Below are positions 17,342-25,705 of a DNA stretch of 64,000 bases, one piece after another. A model generated the notes under the pieces. That model worked only from the letters and a program-made list of their open reading frames with translations, searched no databases and was not told the DNA's origin. Source of the stretch: SIG452 sp045540295 (lineage in GTDB: Bacteria; Bacillota; Clostridia; UMGS1840); assembly GCA_045540295.1 (NCBI GenBank), contig JAZQGY010000011.1, positions 13,733-77,732 on the forward strand. Reading direction: 5' to 3'. Position 1 is the stretch's first letter; each line of letters begins with the position of its first letter. Both the position numbers and the translations under genes were made by a program.

Positions 17342-17791
17342 ATGAAAAAAAGAAGGCAAGACGATTTACTCCGTTTAATTCAGGAAGAAAAAATCAGAAC
17401 ACAGGAAGACTTGACCGAACGTTTGTCTCGTATCGGTTATCGGGTAACCCAGGCGACAGTTTCTCGTGATATCAAGGAATTAAAAATCATAAAAACCACT
17501 GACGAAAACGGAGAAATCTGTTATCTGGCACCGAAGAAAGACGCTTCTCATCACGGCTCCGGCACCGGATTTGGGTTTTTCAAGAACCTGATCCATTCGG
17601 TGACTCACAGCGTGAACATTATTGTGATTCATACCGCTGCCGGCATGGCGCAAGGCATTGCTGCAACGATTGACCGTATGGGCAGAGCAGATATTTTAGG
17701 AACCATTGCAGGTGATGACACCATTATGGTGGTATGCCGTACCCCTGAAGAAACAGGAACCGTAGCAGATTACTTAAAAACTCATCTCTAA
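17342..17791 (+). CDS. argR: Arginine repressor ArgR/AhrC
   Basis: A 149-aa transcription factor that represses arginine synthesis when arginine is bound. The N-terminal winged helix (DDLLRLIQEEKIRTQEDLTERL..GYRVTQATVSRDIKEL) and the C-terminal hexamerisation and arginine-binding domain (IHTAAGMAQGIAATIDRM..ILGTIAGDDTIMVV) are both present. Length is normal. It sits between nadK and recN, a position conserved in Bacillota where ArgR is unlinked to arginine genes. Confidence 0.96.
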   Translation: MKKRRQDDLLRLIQEEKIRTQEDLTERLSRIGYRVTQATVSRDIKELKIIKTTDENGEICYLAPKKDASHHGSGTGFGFFKNLIHSVTHSVNIIVIHTAAGMAQGIAATIDRMGRADILGTIAGDDTIMVVCRTPEETGTVADYLKTHL

Positions 17792-17809
17792 GAAACCGAG
17801 GATGCAACT

Positions 17810-19495
17810 ATGCTTTCTACCTTGCGAATAAAAAACTTGGCGGTCATCCGTGAGATTACCCTGCAGTTTGAGCGGGGACTTACTGTATTGACCGGAGAAA
17901 CCGGTGCAGGGAAGTCCATTCTGATGGACGCCTTGCAGGCTGTTTTGGGTGCTCGGATTTCCAAGGAACTGATTCGTGCAGAAGAAAAATCCGCTTTGGT
18001 AGAAGCAGGCTTTTTCTTTCCGGAGGATTCGGCTCCCGAAAGTTTGAAACCCTACCTTTCGGACGATATGTTGGTCATATCCCGTGAAATCTTCCGGGAC
18101 GGCAGAAATATTGTAAAGATTAACGGGTCCTTGTCCAACACGGCAGAGCTTCGGAGTATTGCACCGTATCTTATCAGCATCCATTCTCAGAATGATAATC
18201 AGATTCTGTTCCGTTCGGAGGAACATTTTCGGTTTTTAGACCATTTTGCAGGTGCAACCGCATTACGTACCGAATACGAAGCTTGCTATCACCGCTACCG
18301 TGAAATTTGCGAGGAAATCGCCGCGGTAGACAGTAAAAAAGAGCAGGATCAAAGCCGTATTGATTATTTAAAATTTGTGCTTGGTGAAATAGAAAATGCC
18401 AATCTTCAGCCTGACGAAGAAGAGCATTTAAAAGAAATGAAACTCCTTATGAAAAATCAGGAGAAAAATAAAGAAAATATCAAAACGGCAACCTATGCCT
18501 TATATGAAAATGAAGAAAGTGCTTACCATTTCGTTTCTGTGGCGGCAAAAGCCCTAAAAAACGCGGACGGATTTTCCGAAATTGCAGAACGATTGGATGA
18601 GCTTTCCTATGAAATTGCAGATTTATCTGAAAAAATCCGCACCACGGATGTGAAAGTTGAGCTGGAATATCAGAATATTGACGATTTAGAAGACCGGTTA
18701 GGACTCATTTATCAGCTTAAGATGAAATACGGCGGAACATTTCAGTCTATCTTTGATACTTATGAAAGAACTTCCCGTGAACTTTATGAAATTGAGCATC
18801 GGGAACATCATTTGGAAGAGTTAACCAAACAAAAAGAAGAATGTCTTTTCACGTTAACCAAGCAATCTTCCAGCCTTACCGAACTCAGAAGTCAGTCTGC
18901 AGGAAATTTGGCTGAAAAGTTGCAAAGCGAACTTCGGGATTTGATGATGCCGAACGCTGTTTTTTTGGTTGATTTAAAAGAAGAAGCCGAATTTTGTACC
19001 CACGGAAAAGAACGGGTGGAATTTTTATTTTCCGCTAACCTGGGATTGCCTCCGGCTCCTTTATCTAAAATTGCATCGGGTGGGGAAATCTCCCGTGTGA
19101 ATTTAGCACTAAAATCGGTTCTTCGGGGAATTGACCCTGCCTGCGCCTATGTGTTTGACGAGATTGACACAGGCTTAAGCGGTCGTGCTGCCCAGAAGAC
19201 CGGTGAAAAAATGTGTGCCATCGGGACAGATTCCCAGGTGCTTTGCGTTACCCATCTACCGCAGATTGCAGCTATGGCAGACCAGCATTTTTTGGTGAAC
19301 AAGGAAGAACTGGCAGGAGAAACCGTCACCGGTGTTTGCGCCATTACTGAAGATGCCCGCATTAACGAAATCTCCCGTATGATTGGCGGTGTTGCGGTGA
19401 CCGAAATCACCAGACAAAGTGCGGAAGAAATGTTGAAGTTAGCAGAAACATTCAAATTGGAGTGTTCATATGAAAGTCACAGGAACCGTTCTTAA
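17810..19495 (+). CDS. recN: DNA repair protein RecN
   Basis: RecN is an SMC-like ATPase recruited to double-strand breaks. The 561-aa protein has Walker A GETGAGKSILMDAL near residue 29, a central coiled coil (about residues 160-380, rich in E, K and L), the signature LSKIASGGEISRV and Walker B CAYVFDEIDTGLSGRAA. Length is normal. Its last 26 bases overlap the start of the rseC-like gene, implying coupled translation. Confidence 0.96.
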   Translation: MLSTLRIKNLAVIREITLQFERGLTVLTGETGAGKSILMDALQAVLGARISKELIRAEEKSALVEAGFFFPEDSAPESLKPYLSDDMLVISREIFRDGRNIVKINGSLSNTAELRSIAPYLISIHSQNDNQILFRSEEHFRFLDHFAGATALRTEYEACYHRYREICEEIAAVDSKKEQDQSRIDYLKFVLGEIENANLQPDEEEHLKEMKLLMKNQEKNKENIKTATYALYENEESAYHFVSVAAKALKNADGFSEIAERLDELSYEIADLSEKIRTTDVKVELEYQNIDDLEDRLGLIYQLKMKYGGTFQSIFDTYERTSRELYEIEHREHHLEELTKQKEECLFTLTKQSSSLTELRSQSAGNLAEKLQSELRDLMMPNAVFLVDLKEEAEFCTHGKERVEFLFSANLGLPPAPLSKIASGGEISRVNLALKSVLRGIDPACAYVFDEIDTGLSGRAAQKTGEKMCAIGTDSQVLCVTHLPQIAAMADQHFLVNKEELAGETVTGVCAITEDARINEISRMIGGVAVTEITRQSAEEMLKLAETFKLECSYESHRNRS

Positions 19496-19859
19496 ACGGC
19501 TGAGCGGGAAAAATATTCTTATTAAAATAAAGCGCTCCTCCGCTTGCGGAGGAGATTGCCACACCTGTGGTGTTTGCAATGGCGGGGAATCGGAAATTAT
19601 TGCCGAATGTACCGATTTGGTATGTGAGGGAGACGAAGTTTTGGTAACCATTCCCAACAAACGGTATTTTACGATTTCTTTTACGGTATTTCTGCTGCCG
19701 CTTTGCGTGATGATTTTTGCCTTTTGGCTTTGCAGACAATCCTGCACGGAAGATATTTCTGCCTTGGTTTCTCTGTTAGCGGGAGTTTTGTCGTTTCTTC
19801 TGATTACGTTACTGTTTCGAAAATTAAAAATCCCCAAGGCAACAAAGAAAGAGGAATAA
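19470..19859 (+). CDS. RseC/MucC-like membrane protein (SoxR reducing system family)
   Basis: A 129-aa protein with a Cys-rich N-terminal part (SSACGGDCHTCGVCNGG, residues about 23-39) followed by two hydrophobic segments (about 68-90 and 98-118). This layout matches the RseC/MucC family, whose members are linked to keeping SoxR reduced and to Rnf-type electron transport in other bacteria. The four clustered Cys could hold a metal or an Fe-S cluster. It overlaps recN by 26 bases and is followed one base after its stop by an ATPase gene. Function here is unproven; neighbours suggest an electron-transfer link. Confidence 0.8.
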   Translation: MKVTGTVLKRLSGKNILIKIKRSSACGGDCHTCGVCNGGESEIIAECTDLVCEGDEVLVTIPNKRYFTISFTVFLLPLCVMIFAFWLCRQSCTEDISALVSLLAGVLSFLLITLLFRKLKIPKATKKEE

Positions 19860-19860
19860 T

Positions 19861-20526
19861 ATGAAGCGCATAACCATCTTTGCCGGGCATTACGGAAGCG
19901 GAAAAACCACCGCTGCGGTAGCCTATGCAAAAAAACTAAGAGAACAGCACGAAAAAGTGATGATTGTGGATATTGATTTAATCAATCCCTACTATCGCAC
20001 CAAGGATGCCCAGGAAGAGCTGGACGCCTTGGGCATTACCGTGGTAACTCCAACCTATGCCAATACCAATATTGAAACCCCGTCCATTCCTGCCGGCGTT
20101 ATGGCGGCATTTAGCCAAAAAGATACTTATGTGGTGTTTGATGCAGCAGGAGATGATGACGGTGCAGTGGTATTGAGCCGTTATTTTATGGATTTTTCAC
20201 AAGAGGAATATGATTTCTTTTTGGTGATTAATTCAAAAAGACCATTGACGAGAGACAAAGAAAGTATTATAATGTATAAAAGGGACATTGAAATTGCATC
20301 CCGTCTGAATTTTACTGCGCTGGTCAATGCAACCAATTTGTCCTATGAAACTACCCTTTCGGATATTTTGGAAGGGGAGCACATTACCGATGAAGTTTCC
20401 AAAGAAACCGGTATTCCCAACCGATACACTTTTGTGTGGAATCAGTTGTATGATGGATTACCTGAAGCATTAAAGAAAAAGGCAATTTCAGTGAGCCTGT
20501 TTCACAAAAAGCCCTGGGAACTTTAA
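19861..20526 (+). CDS. P-loop ATPase of unknown function
   Basis: A 221-aa cytoplasmic protein with the Walker A motif GHYGSGKTTAAV (residues 9-20) and a following VMIVDIDLINPYYRT, which resembles the SIMIBI (MinD/CooC/CobB-like) fold, although the extra Lys of deviant Walker A motifs is missing. Residues VVFDAAGDDDGAVVL look like the Walker B region. Proteins with this GHYGSGKT start often occur beside ferredoxin oxidoreductase genes in clostridia (my recollection, not checked). It begins one base after the rseC-like gene and precedes the 2-oxoacid oxidoreductase by 69 bases. A maturation or metal-insertion role is possible but unproven. Confidence 0.7.
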   Translation: MKRITIFAGHYGSGKTTAAVAYAKKLREQHEKVMIVDIDLINPYYRTKDAQEELDALGITVVTPTYANTNIETPSIPAGVMAAFSQKDTYVVFDAAGDDDGAVVLSRYFMDFSQEEYDFFLVINSKRPLTRDKESIIMYKRDIEIASRLNFTALVNATNLSYETTLSDILEGEHITDEVSKETGIPNRYTFVWNQLYDGLPEALKKKAISVSLFHKKPWEL

Positions 20527-20595
20527 TTTGTTTATAAAATTTCAACATATTTGAAAAACCCGACTGATTGTCGGAGAGGAAAGGAAAAAGTGATT

Positions 20596-20802
20596 ATGGC
20601 AAAAGTAACATTTAACGAAAACGCTTGTAAAGGCTGTTATCTTTGCATGGACGTTTGTCCCAAAAAGATTATTAAAAAAGCTACTGACCGTTTGAACGTA
20701 AAGGGCTTTAACCCCGTTGAGGTGCTGGATATGGATCAGTGTATCGGCTGTGCATTTTGTGCAACCATTTGTCCCGACGTGGTTATCACTGTTGAAAAAT
20801 AA
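20596..20802 (+). CDS. 4Fe-4S ferredoxin subunit of 2-oxoacid oxidoreductase (delta)
   Basis: A 68-aa ferredoxin with two CxxCxxCxxxC clusters: CKGCYLCMDVC (residues about 11-21) and CIGCAFCATIC (about 49-59). It is the electron-transfer delta subunit of the four-subunit oxidoreductase encoded next. The ATG at 20596 has an AAAGGA site upstream; upstream in-frame codons read as leader. It is the first gene of the delta-alpha-beta-gamma set. Confidence 0.93.
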   Translation: MAKVTFNENACKGCYLCMDVCPKKIIKKATDRLNVKGFNPVEVLDMDQCIGCAFCATICPDVVITVEK

Positions 20803-20823
20803 GTAGGAAAGGAATGAAATACG

Positions 20824-21885
20824 ATGAGTGAAAAAGTTTTAATGAAAGGGAACGAAGCAATTGCTGAAGCTGCAATCCGTAGCGGCTGTAAACTGTTCTT
20901 CGGTTATCCCATTACTCCCCAGACTGAGGTTTCTGCTTATATGTCTAAAAGAATGCCTCAGGTAGACGGACTTTATCTGCAGGCTGAAAGTGAAGTTGCA
21001 GCCATCAACATGGTATACGGTGCTGCAGCGGCAGGCGCAAGAGTTATGACCTCTTCCTCCAGCCCCGGAATCAGCTTAAAGCAGGAAGGTATTTCCTACA
21101 TAGCAGGTGCAGATTTACCCTGCGTTATTATCAACATTGTTCGTGGCGGTCCGGGTCTTGGCGGTATTCAGCCTGCTCAGTCTGACTATTTTCAGGCAAC
21201 CAAAGGTGGCGGCCACGGTGACTATAACTTAGTGGTATTAGCACCTTCCACCATTCAGGAATGTGTGGACTTAACCTACAAAGCATTTGATATTGCAGAC
21301 CAGTATCGCGTACCCGTTATGATTATGGGGGACGGTATGTTAGGTCAGATGATGGAACCCGTTTCTTTCCCGGAACACGACGATTCTGTGACTTTCGATA
21401 AATCCTGGGCTTGCGATACCACCGGTATGAAGCGTAAGAAAAATATCGTAAACTCCTTATATATCAATCCTGATGAACTGGAAAATTTAGTTTGGGAACG
21501 CCAGAAACGTTACGATTTAATTACCAAAAATGAAACCCGTGCAGAAACCTTCTTCTGCGAGGATGCAGACATTGTGTTAGTAGCGTACGGCACCATCGCC
21601 AGAGTGGCAATGAACGCTGTGAAAAAAGCAAGAGCAATGGGCATCAAGGCAGGTTTAATCCGTCCTATTACCCTGTGGCCGTTCCCGGAACAGGAAATTG
21701 CCAATATTGCAAAAACCGCTAAGAGCTTTTTAAGCGTGGAAATGAGCACCGGTCAGATGGTTTATGATGTGAAGCTGGCTGTGAACGGCAAATGCCCCGT
21801 GGAATTTTACGGAAGAACCGGTGGCGTAGTACCTGTTCCTCAGGAAATTCTGGACAAAATCGTAGAAATGTCCAAAAAACTGTAA
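20824..21885 (+). CDS. vorB: 2-oxoacid:ferredoxin oxidoreductase subunit alpha (VorB/KorA type)
   Basis: The alpha subunit binds the 2-oxoacid and part of the TPP site; the enzyme oxidises a 2-oxoacid with CoA to acyl-CoA while reducing ferredoxin. The 353-aa protein starts KVLMKGNEAIAEAAIRSGCK and has GYPITPQTEVSAYM and QAESEVAAINMVYGAAAAGARVMTSSSSPGISLKQEG, signatures of the VorB/KorA group. Substrate (branched-chain 2-oxoacid or 2-oxoglutarate) cannot be decided from sequence alone. Confidence 0.92.
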   Translation: MSEKVLMKGNEAIAEAAIRSGCKLFFGYPITPQTEVSAYMSKRMPQVDGLYLQAESEVAAINMVYGAAAAGARVMTSSSSPGISLKQEGISYIAGADLPCVIINIVRGGPGLGGIQPAQSDYFQATKGGGHGDYNLVVLAPSTIQECVDLTYKAFDIADQYRVPVMIMGDGMLGQMMEPVSFPEHDDSVTFDKSWACDTTGMKRKKNIVNSLYINPDELENLVWERQKRYDLITKNETRAETFFCEDADIVLVAYGTIARVAMNAVKKARAMGIKAGLIRPITLWPFPEQEIANIAKTAKSFLSVEMSTGQMVYDVKLAVNGKCPVEFYGRTGGVVPVPQEILDKIVEMSKKL

Positions 21886-21902
21886 GAGGGAGGATGAATA
21901 AG

Positions 21903-22655
21903 ATGAGTATTGTATTTGAAAAACCCCATGCACTCTCTGATGTGGGCTTCCATTATTGCCCCGGCTGTACCCACGGTATTGTGCACCGTTTGGTAGCAGA
22001 AGTGCTGGATGAATTAAAATTAGAAGGCGAAGCAGTTGGGATTGCATCCGTAGGTTGCTCCGTTTTCTCCTACAACTATTTTGAATGTGACATGGTGCAG
22101 GCAGCACACGGTCGTGCTCCCGCAGTTGCAACCGGCGTAAAAAGAGCACATCCCGACAAGGTGGTATTTACCTATCAGGGTGACGGTGACTTACTGGCAA
22201 TCGGTACTGCAGAAACCATTCATGCTGCAACCCGTGGCGAAAATATCACCGTGGTATTTATCAATAACTGTATCTACGGTATGACCGGCGGTCAGATGGC
22301 TCCTACCTCCTTGGTTGGTCAGGTTACCCAGACCACTCCCTACGGCAGAAAAACCGAAACCCAGGGTTGGCCCATCAACGGCTGTGAACTGGTTTCCCAG
22401 CTGGAAGGAACTGCATTGGCGCAGCGTGTTGCTGTAAACAATGTAAAAAATATCCGCGAAGCAAAAGCGGCAATCAAAAAAGCATTTACCTATCAGACTG
22501 AGAAAAAAGGCTTCACCTTTGTGGAAGTGCTGTCCACTTGCCCCACCAACTGGGGACTTTCACCCCAAGAATCCTTAAAATGGATGGAAGAAAACATGAT
22601 GCCTCAGTATCCCTTAGGCGTGTATAAAGATAAAGGTGCGAAAGGAGACGAATAG
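21903..22655 (+). CDS. 2-oxoacid:ferredoxin oxidoreductase subunit beta (TPP-binding)
   Basis: The 250-aa beta subunit carries the thiamine diphosphate site. It shows FHYCPGCTHGIVHRL near residue 17, the TPP motif GDGDLLAIGTAETIHAATRG, and NNCIYGMTGGQMAPTS. I choose ATG 21903, placed well behind the GAGGGAGG site at 21884-21891; an ATG at 21894 would be too close to it. It follows the alpha gene by 17 bases. The reaction releases CO2 and reduces the ferredoxin subunit. Confidence 0.92.
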   Translation: MSIVFEKPHALSDVGFHYCPGCTHGIVHRLVAEVLDELKLEGEAVGIASVGCSVFSYNYFECDMVQAAHGRAPAVATGVKRAHPDKVVFTYQGDGDLLAIGTAETIHAATRGENITVVFINNCIYGMTGGQMAPTSLVGQVTQTTPYGRKTETQGWPINGCELVSQLEGTALAQRVAVNNVKNIREAKAAIKKAFTYQTEKKGFTFVEVLSTCPTNWGLSPQESLKWMEENMMPQYPLGVYKDKGAKGDE

Positions 22656-22656
22656 T

Positions 22657-23187
22657 ATGCAGAAAGAATTTATTATTTCCGGTTTTGGCGGCCAGGGCAT
22701 TCTGTTTATCGGAAAACTCCTTGCTTACACCGGTATGAAAAATAACTACCAGGTATCCTGGCTCCCGTCCTACGGACCGGAAATGCGTGGCGGTACCGCA
22801 AGCTGTAATGTCATTATCTCCGACGATGCGATCGGTTCTCCCTTAGTAACCGAAGCAACTGAAGTTATCGCTATGAACGGTCCCTCTTTTGTGAAGTTTG
22901 AAAAGAGCGTGGCAAAAGGCGGCACCTTATACTATGATAGTTCCCTGGTTCAGCCTACTCCCACTCGTGATGACATCAGCTATGTGGGCGTGGAAGCAAC
23001 TAAATTAGCCACCGAAATGGGCATGGGCAAGCTTGCTAATATGTTCTTGGTGGGCAAAGTATTAAAAGAATCTAAGGTGTTTGAATTAGATGTGATTTTT
23101 GAAGCGTTAAAAGGTCTGGTTCCTGCAAAGAAACCCGAGCTTTATGACTTAAACAAAAAAGCCATCGAAGCAGGCGCAAACTTATAA
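22657..23187 (+). CDS. 2-oxoacid:ferredoxin oxidoreductase subunit gamma
   Basis: The 176-aa gamma subunit has the family N terminus FIISGFGGQGILFIGKLLAYTG and the later WLPSYGPEMRGGTASCNVIIS, both strongly conserved in KorC/VorA-type chains. It starts one base after the beta stop. It completes the delta-alpha-beta-gamma operon. A GC-rich hairpin lies 25 bases after its stop. Confidence 0.92.
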   Translation: MQKEFIISGFGGQGILFIGKLLAYTGMKNNYQVSWLPSYGPEMRGGTASCNVIISDDAIGSPLVTEATEVIAMNGPSFVKFEKSVAKGGTLYYDSSLVQPTPTRDDISYVGVEATKLATEMGMGKLANMFLVGKVLKESKVFELDVIFEALKGLVPAKKPELYDLNKKAIEAGANL

Positions 23188-23212
23188 TTCTTTTCATTTT
23201 TAGAAATACTTC

Positions 23213-23243
23213 ATTCAGCGGAGGGAATATCCTTCCGCTGAAT
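23213..23243 (+). terminator. Hairpin between 2-oxoacid oxidoreductase operon and lysA
   Basis: A 13-bp stem with one G-T pair (23213-23225 with 23231-23243) and an AATAT loop. The T-run after it is poor, so it may be a weak terminator or an RNA-stability hairpin ahead of lysA. Confidence 0.6.
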
Positions 23244-23265
23244 TTGTAACAAGCGAGGATACAGC

Positions 23266-24567
23266 ATGAAATTTGTTTCAGAAAATTTAGATGTCAATGA
23301 GCAGGGACACCTCACTATCGGTGGGGTAGACGTGATGACGCTCAAAGAAAAATACGGCACCCCCCTTTATGTGATGGATGAGGATATGATTCGCTCGCAT
23401 CTTCGTACCTACCGTAATGCTTTAGATACCTATTACGGCGGTAACGGACTTTGCCAGTTTGCTTCCAAAGCCTTCTGCACCAAGTATATGTGTAAACTTG
23501 TGGCAGAGGAAGGATTAGGACTTGACGTGGTATCAGGCGGCGAGCTTTATACTGCGTTATCTGCCGGTTTTCCTGCGGATAAACTCTGTTTTCACGGCAA
23601 TAATAAAACCAAGGAGGAGCTTCGGTTTGCAATTGGTCATGATGTTGGAACCATTGTGGTTGACAATATTTTCGAGTTAGAGCAAATTGAAAACATTGCA
23701 AAAGACCTGGACAAGGTTCAGAATGTTCTTTTTAGAATCAAACCCGGTGTGGACGCTCATACTCACGATTTTATTATGACCGGTCAAATTGACTCCAAAT
23801 TCGGCTTTGCTTTAGAAACCGGAGAAGTATTGTCTGCAGTGGAAGCAGTGAAAAACAAAGAACATATCTGCTATAAAGGACTTCACTGCCATATCGGTTC
23901 CCAGATTTTTGACGTGGAACCTTTCCGGGAAACTGCTAAGGTGATGATGAAGTTCATTAAAGAAATAAAGGACAAGCTGGATCTTACTACCGAAGAGCTG
24001 GATTTAGGCGGTGGTTTCGGTATCCGCTACGTGGAATCGGACGATCCTATTTCCTACGATTTATATATCAAGGCTGTATCCGAAGAAGTAAAAGCGCAAG
24101 CAGAATTTTTTGGCATTGTTGTTCCAAAAATTTTAATGGAACCGGGACGATCCGTTGTGGCACCTGCAGGCATCACTGTGTACGAAGTGGGTTGCGTGAA
24201 GGAAATTCCCGGTATTCGCACCTATGTTTCAGTAGACGGCGGTATGGCAGACAATCCTCGCTATATTATGTACGGTGCAGAATACTCTGCCGTATTGGCA
24301 AATAAAGCAGAGGAAAATGCTGACTACACTTATACCGTGGCAGGAAAGTGCTGTGAGTCGGGAGACATTTTAATTGAAAAGGCAAAGCTTCCTAAGGTGG
24401 AAGTGGGAGATACCCTTTGTGTGTTGGCAACCGGTGCTTACAATTACTCTATGGCATCCAACTATAATCGGATTCCCAGACCCGCTGTGGTCATGGTTTC
24501 AGGCGGTAAGGACAAGCTGATTGTAAAACGCGAAACCTACGAAGATTTAGTGAAAAACGACTTATAA
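23266..24567 (+). CDS. lysA: Diaminopimelate decarboxylase
   Basis: LysA removes CO2 from meso-diaminopimelate to give lysine. The 433-aa PLP enzyme has the PLP-lysine region CQFASKAFCT (about residue 69), GLDVVSGGELYTAL, the HCHIGSQI motif (about 211), ELDLGGGFGIRY and the C-terminal catalytic CCESGDIL. Length is normal (about 420-440). AAGCGAGG precedes the ATG. The leader of about 78 bases after the preceding stop is too short for a lysine riboswitch. Confidence 0.96.
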   Translation: MKFVSENLDVNEQGHLTIGGVDVMTLKEKYGTPLYVMDEDMIRSHLRTYRNALDTYYGGNGLCQFASKAFCTKYMCKLVAEEGLGLDVVSGGELYTALSAGFPADKLCFHGNNKTKEELRFAIGHDVGTIVVDNIFELEQIENIAKDLDKVQNVLFRIKPGVDAHTHDFIMTGQIDSKFGFALETGEVLSAVEAVKNKEHICYKGLHCHIGSQIFDVEPFRETAKVMMKFIKEIKDKLDLTTEELDLGGGFGIRYVESDDPISYDLYIKAVSEEVKAQAEFFGIVVPKILMEPGRSVVAPAGITVYEVGCVKEIPGIRTYVSVDGGMADNPRYIMYGAEYSAVLANKAEENADYTYTVAGKCCESGDILIEKAKLPKVEVGDTLCVLATGAYNYSMASNYNRIPRPAVVMVSGGKDKLIVKRETYEDLVKNDL

Positions 24568-24590
24568 ATTTTAATAAAAGAGGTGTTTTT

Positions 24591-24890
24591 ATGGAACTTA
24601 TAAACTTTCAGAAAGACGTTATGGAACAAACAATCCCCGTGTTGGTAGACTTTTTTGCTACCTGGTGCGGACCATGTAAAATGTTGGCACCGGTGTTGGA
24701 AGAGCTGGAAGCAGAATACGGAGATAAGCTCAAAATCGTGAAAGTGGATATTGATAAACATATCGAACTGGCGCGGCAATACCGTGTGGCAACCGTTCCT
24801 ACCATGATGGTATTTGAACATGGAGAATTAAAGGATTCTATCATCGGATACCATGCCAAAGAAGAATTGGTGGAGCTTTTAGGTTTATAA
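24591..24890 (+). CDS. trxA: Thioredoxin
   Basis: A 99-aa thioredoxin with the active site WCGPCK (residues about 26-31) in VLVDFFATWCGPCKML, and the cis-proline loop VATVPTMMVF. It reduces disulfides of cytoplasmic proteins. AAAGAGGTG lies ahead of the ATG. It follows lysA by 23 bases and is closed by a strong terminator, so the two may be cotranscribed. Confidence 0.95.
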   Translation: MELINFQKDVMEQTIPVLVDFFATWCGPCKMLAPVLEELEAEYGDKLKIVKVDIDKHIELARQYRVATVPTMMVFEHGELKDSIIGYHAKEELVELLGL

Positions 24891-24891
24891 C

Positions 24892-24927
24892 AAAAAGGCG
24901 GATTTTTTAAAATCCGCCTTTTTTTTA
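24892..24927. terminator. Bidirectional terminator after trxA and the XRE gene
   Basis: A 15-bp stem (24892-24906 with 24908-24922 region) with A-run and T-run flanks serves both convergent genes; the stop of the minus-strand regulator lies in its right part. Confidence 0.88.
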
Positions 24928-25170
24928 TGACAGTAATTCATCTGCTGTTATCCCAAATACTTCGGCAAGTATTTTTAGCTCAATATCTGTTACAAACCGT
25001 TCTCCGCTTTCTATGCGTTGAGTTGCATTTTTATCCACGTCAATTCCTTTTAATTGCAGTTTTTCGGCCAATATGCGCTGTGACATTTTTGGTACATATT
25101 TTTTTCTTAGCTGATATATTTTTTCGCCGCATAAATTGTTTTTTCCGCTTTTTGTTTTATTTTTAACCAT
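24925..25170 (-). CDS. XRE-family HTH transcriptional regulator
   Basis: An 81-aa protein consisting of a basic N terminus and one XRE-type helix-turn-helix: GEKIYQLRKKYVPKMSQRILAEKLQL..NATQRIESGERFVTDIELKILAEVFGITADELL. The last part is the typical helix 4-5 ending of Cro/C1 proteins. I choose the ATG at 25170, preceded by GGAGGG on this strand. It is transcribed away from a small membrane protein gene, and two palindromes lie between them, so it probably controls its neighbour and itself. Confidence 0.88.
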   Translation of the reverse strand: MVKNKTKSGKNNLCGEKIYQLRKKYVPKMSQRILAEKLQLKGIDVDKNATQRIESGERFVTDIELKILAEVFGITADELLS

Positions 25171-25197
25171 AATACCCTCCGTTTTGATATGTAGTGC

Positions 25198-25226
25198 CTG
25201 ACAAAAATATCTTACCATGGTATGAT
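25198..25226 (+). promoter_or_regulatory. Promoter of the small membrane protein gene with embedded palindrome
   Basis: CTGACA (25198-25203), a 17-base spacer and TATGAT (25221-25226). The spacer and -10 contain an 18-bp near-palindrome, ATCtTACCATGGTAtGAT (25209-25226), a plausible operator for the divergent XRE regulator. Confidence 0.6.
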
Positions 25227-25234
25227 GTTAAAAA

Positions 25235-25253
25235 TGACATTTACTAAATGTCA
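25235..25253. promoter_or_regulatory. Perfect inverted repeat, putative XRE operator
   Basis: TGACATTT (25235-25242), ACT, AAATGTCA (25246-25253): 8-bp arms around a 3-base centre, lying just downstream of the -10 box. Size and position fit an operator that blocks transcription start. Confidence 0.6.
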
Positions 25254-25273
25254 AAAAATACAAGGAGAAAAAT

Positions 25274-25667
25274 ATGTTTGAAAACATTGGTGGGAAGATC
25301 AAAAATTTAGCTACAGTTATTACCATTATTGGTTTTATCATCTGCGGTATCAGCGGTTTATTGTTGATGATCAATTTGAATGTTTTGGTGGGATTGTTAT
25401 CCGGTGGACTCGGTTGTTTGATGTGTTGGATTAGTTCATTTTTGCTTTATGCCGTTGGCGATATGGCTGAGAATCTTCAGGAAATTAATCATAATATGGC
25501 AGTAATGTGTGCCAAAATGACTCGTTCTCCCGTACAGAATCAAAATCGTCCGACGGATCAGTCAACCCAACCCCATTAATCGTGGTGGTCTCTGGGTATG
25601 TAAGCAATGCCATCAACAGAATGAACGTACAGCTGCATTTTGTAAGAATTGCGGAGCCTATAAATAA
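25274..25667 (+). pseudogene. Small membrane protein with C-terminal zinc ribbon, frame interrupted
   Basis: The open frame 25274-25579 encodes 101 residues with two hydrophobic segments (about 12-32 and 35-60, rich in Gly and Leu) and a polar tail. Directly after its stop, the +1 frame continues to a stop at 25667 and reads WVCKQCHQQNERTAAFCKNC, a CxxC...CxxC zinc ribbon. Removing one C from the CCCC run at 25571-25574 joins the two frames into one protein of about 130 residues. Either the gene is broken, the base call is wrong, or the two forms are made by slippage. AAGGAG precedes the ATG. A strong terminator begins at the zinc-ribbon stop, which supports the longer gene as the original. 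Confidence 0.75.
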
Positions 25668-25705
25668 AAAAACGAGTTGTCTAAGCGGACAACTCGTTTT
25701 TTTAT
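25666..25705. terminator. Bidirectional terminator (16-bp stem)
   Basis: Perfect 16-bp stem (25666-25681 with 25688-25703) with A and T runs, between the zinc-ribbon gene and the convergent DUF554 gene. Confidence 0.92.

Noticed and set aside
23188..23265. Lysine riboswitch ahead of lysA
   Set aside because: The gap is under 80 bases and holds one simple hairpin; a lysine riboswitch needs about 170 bases.
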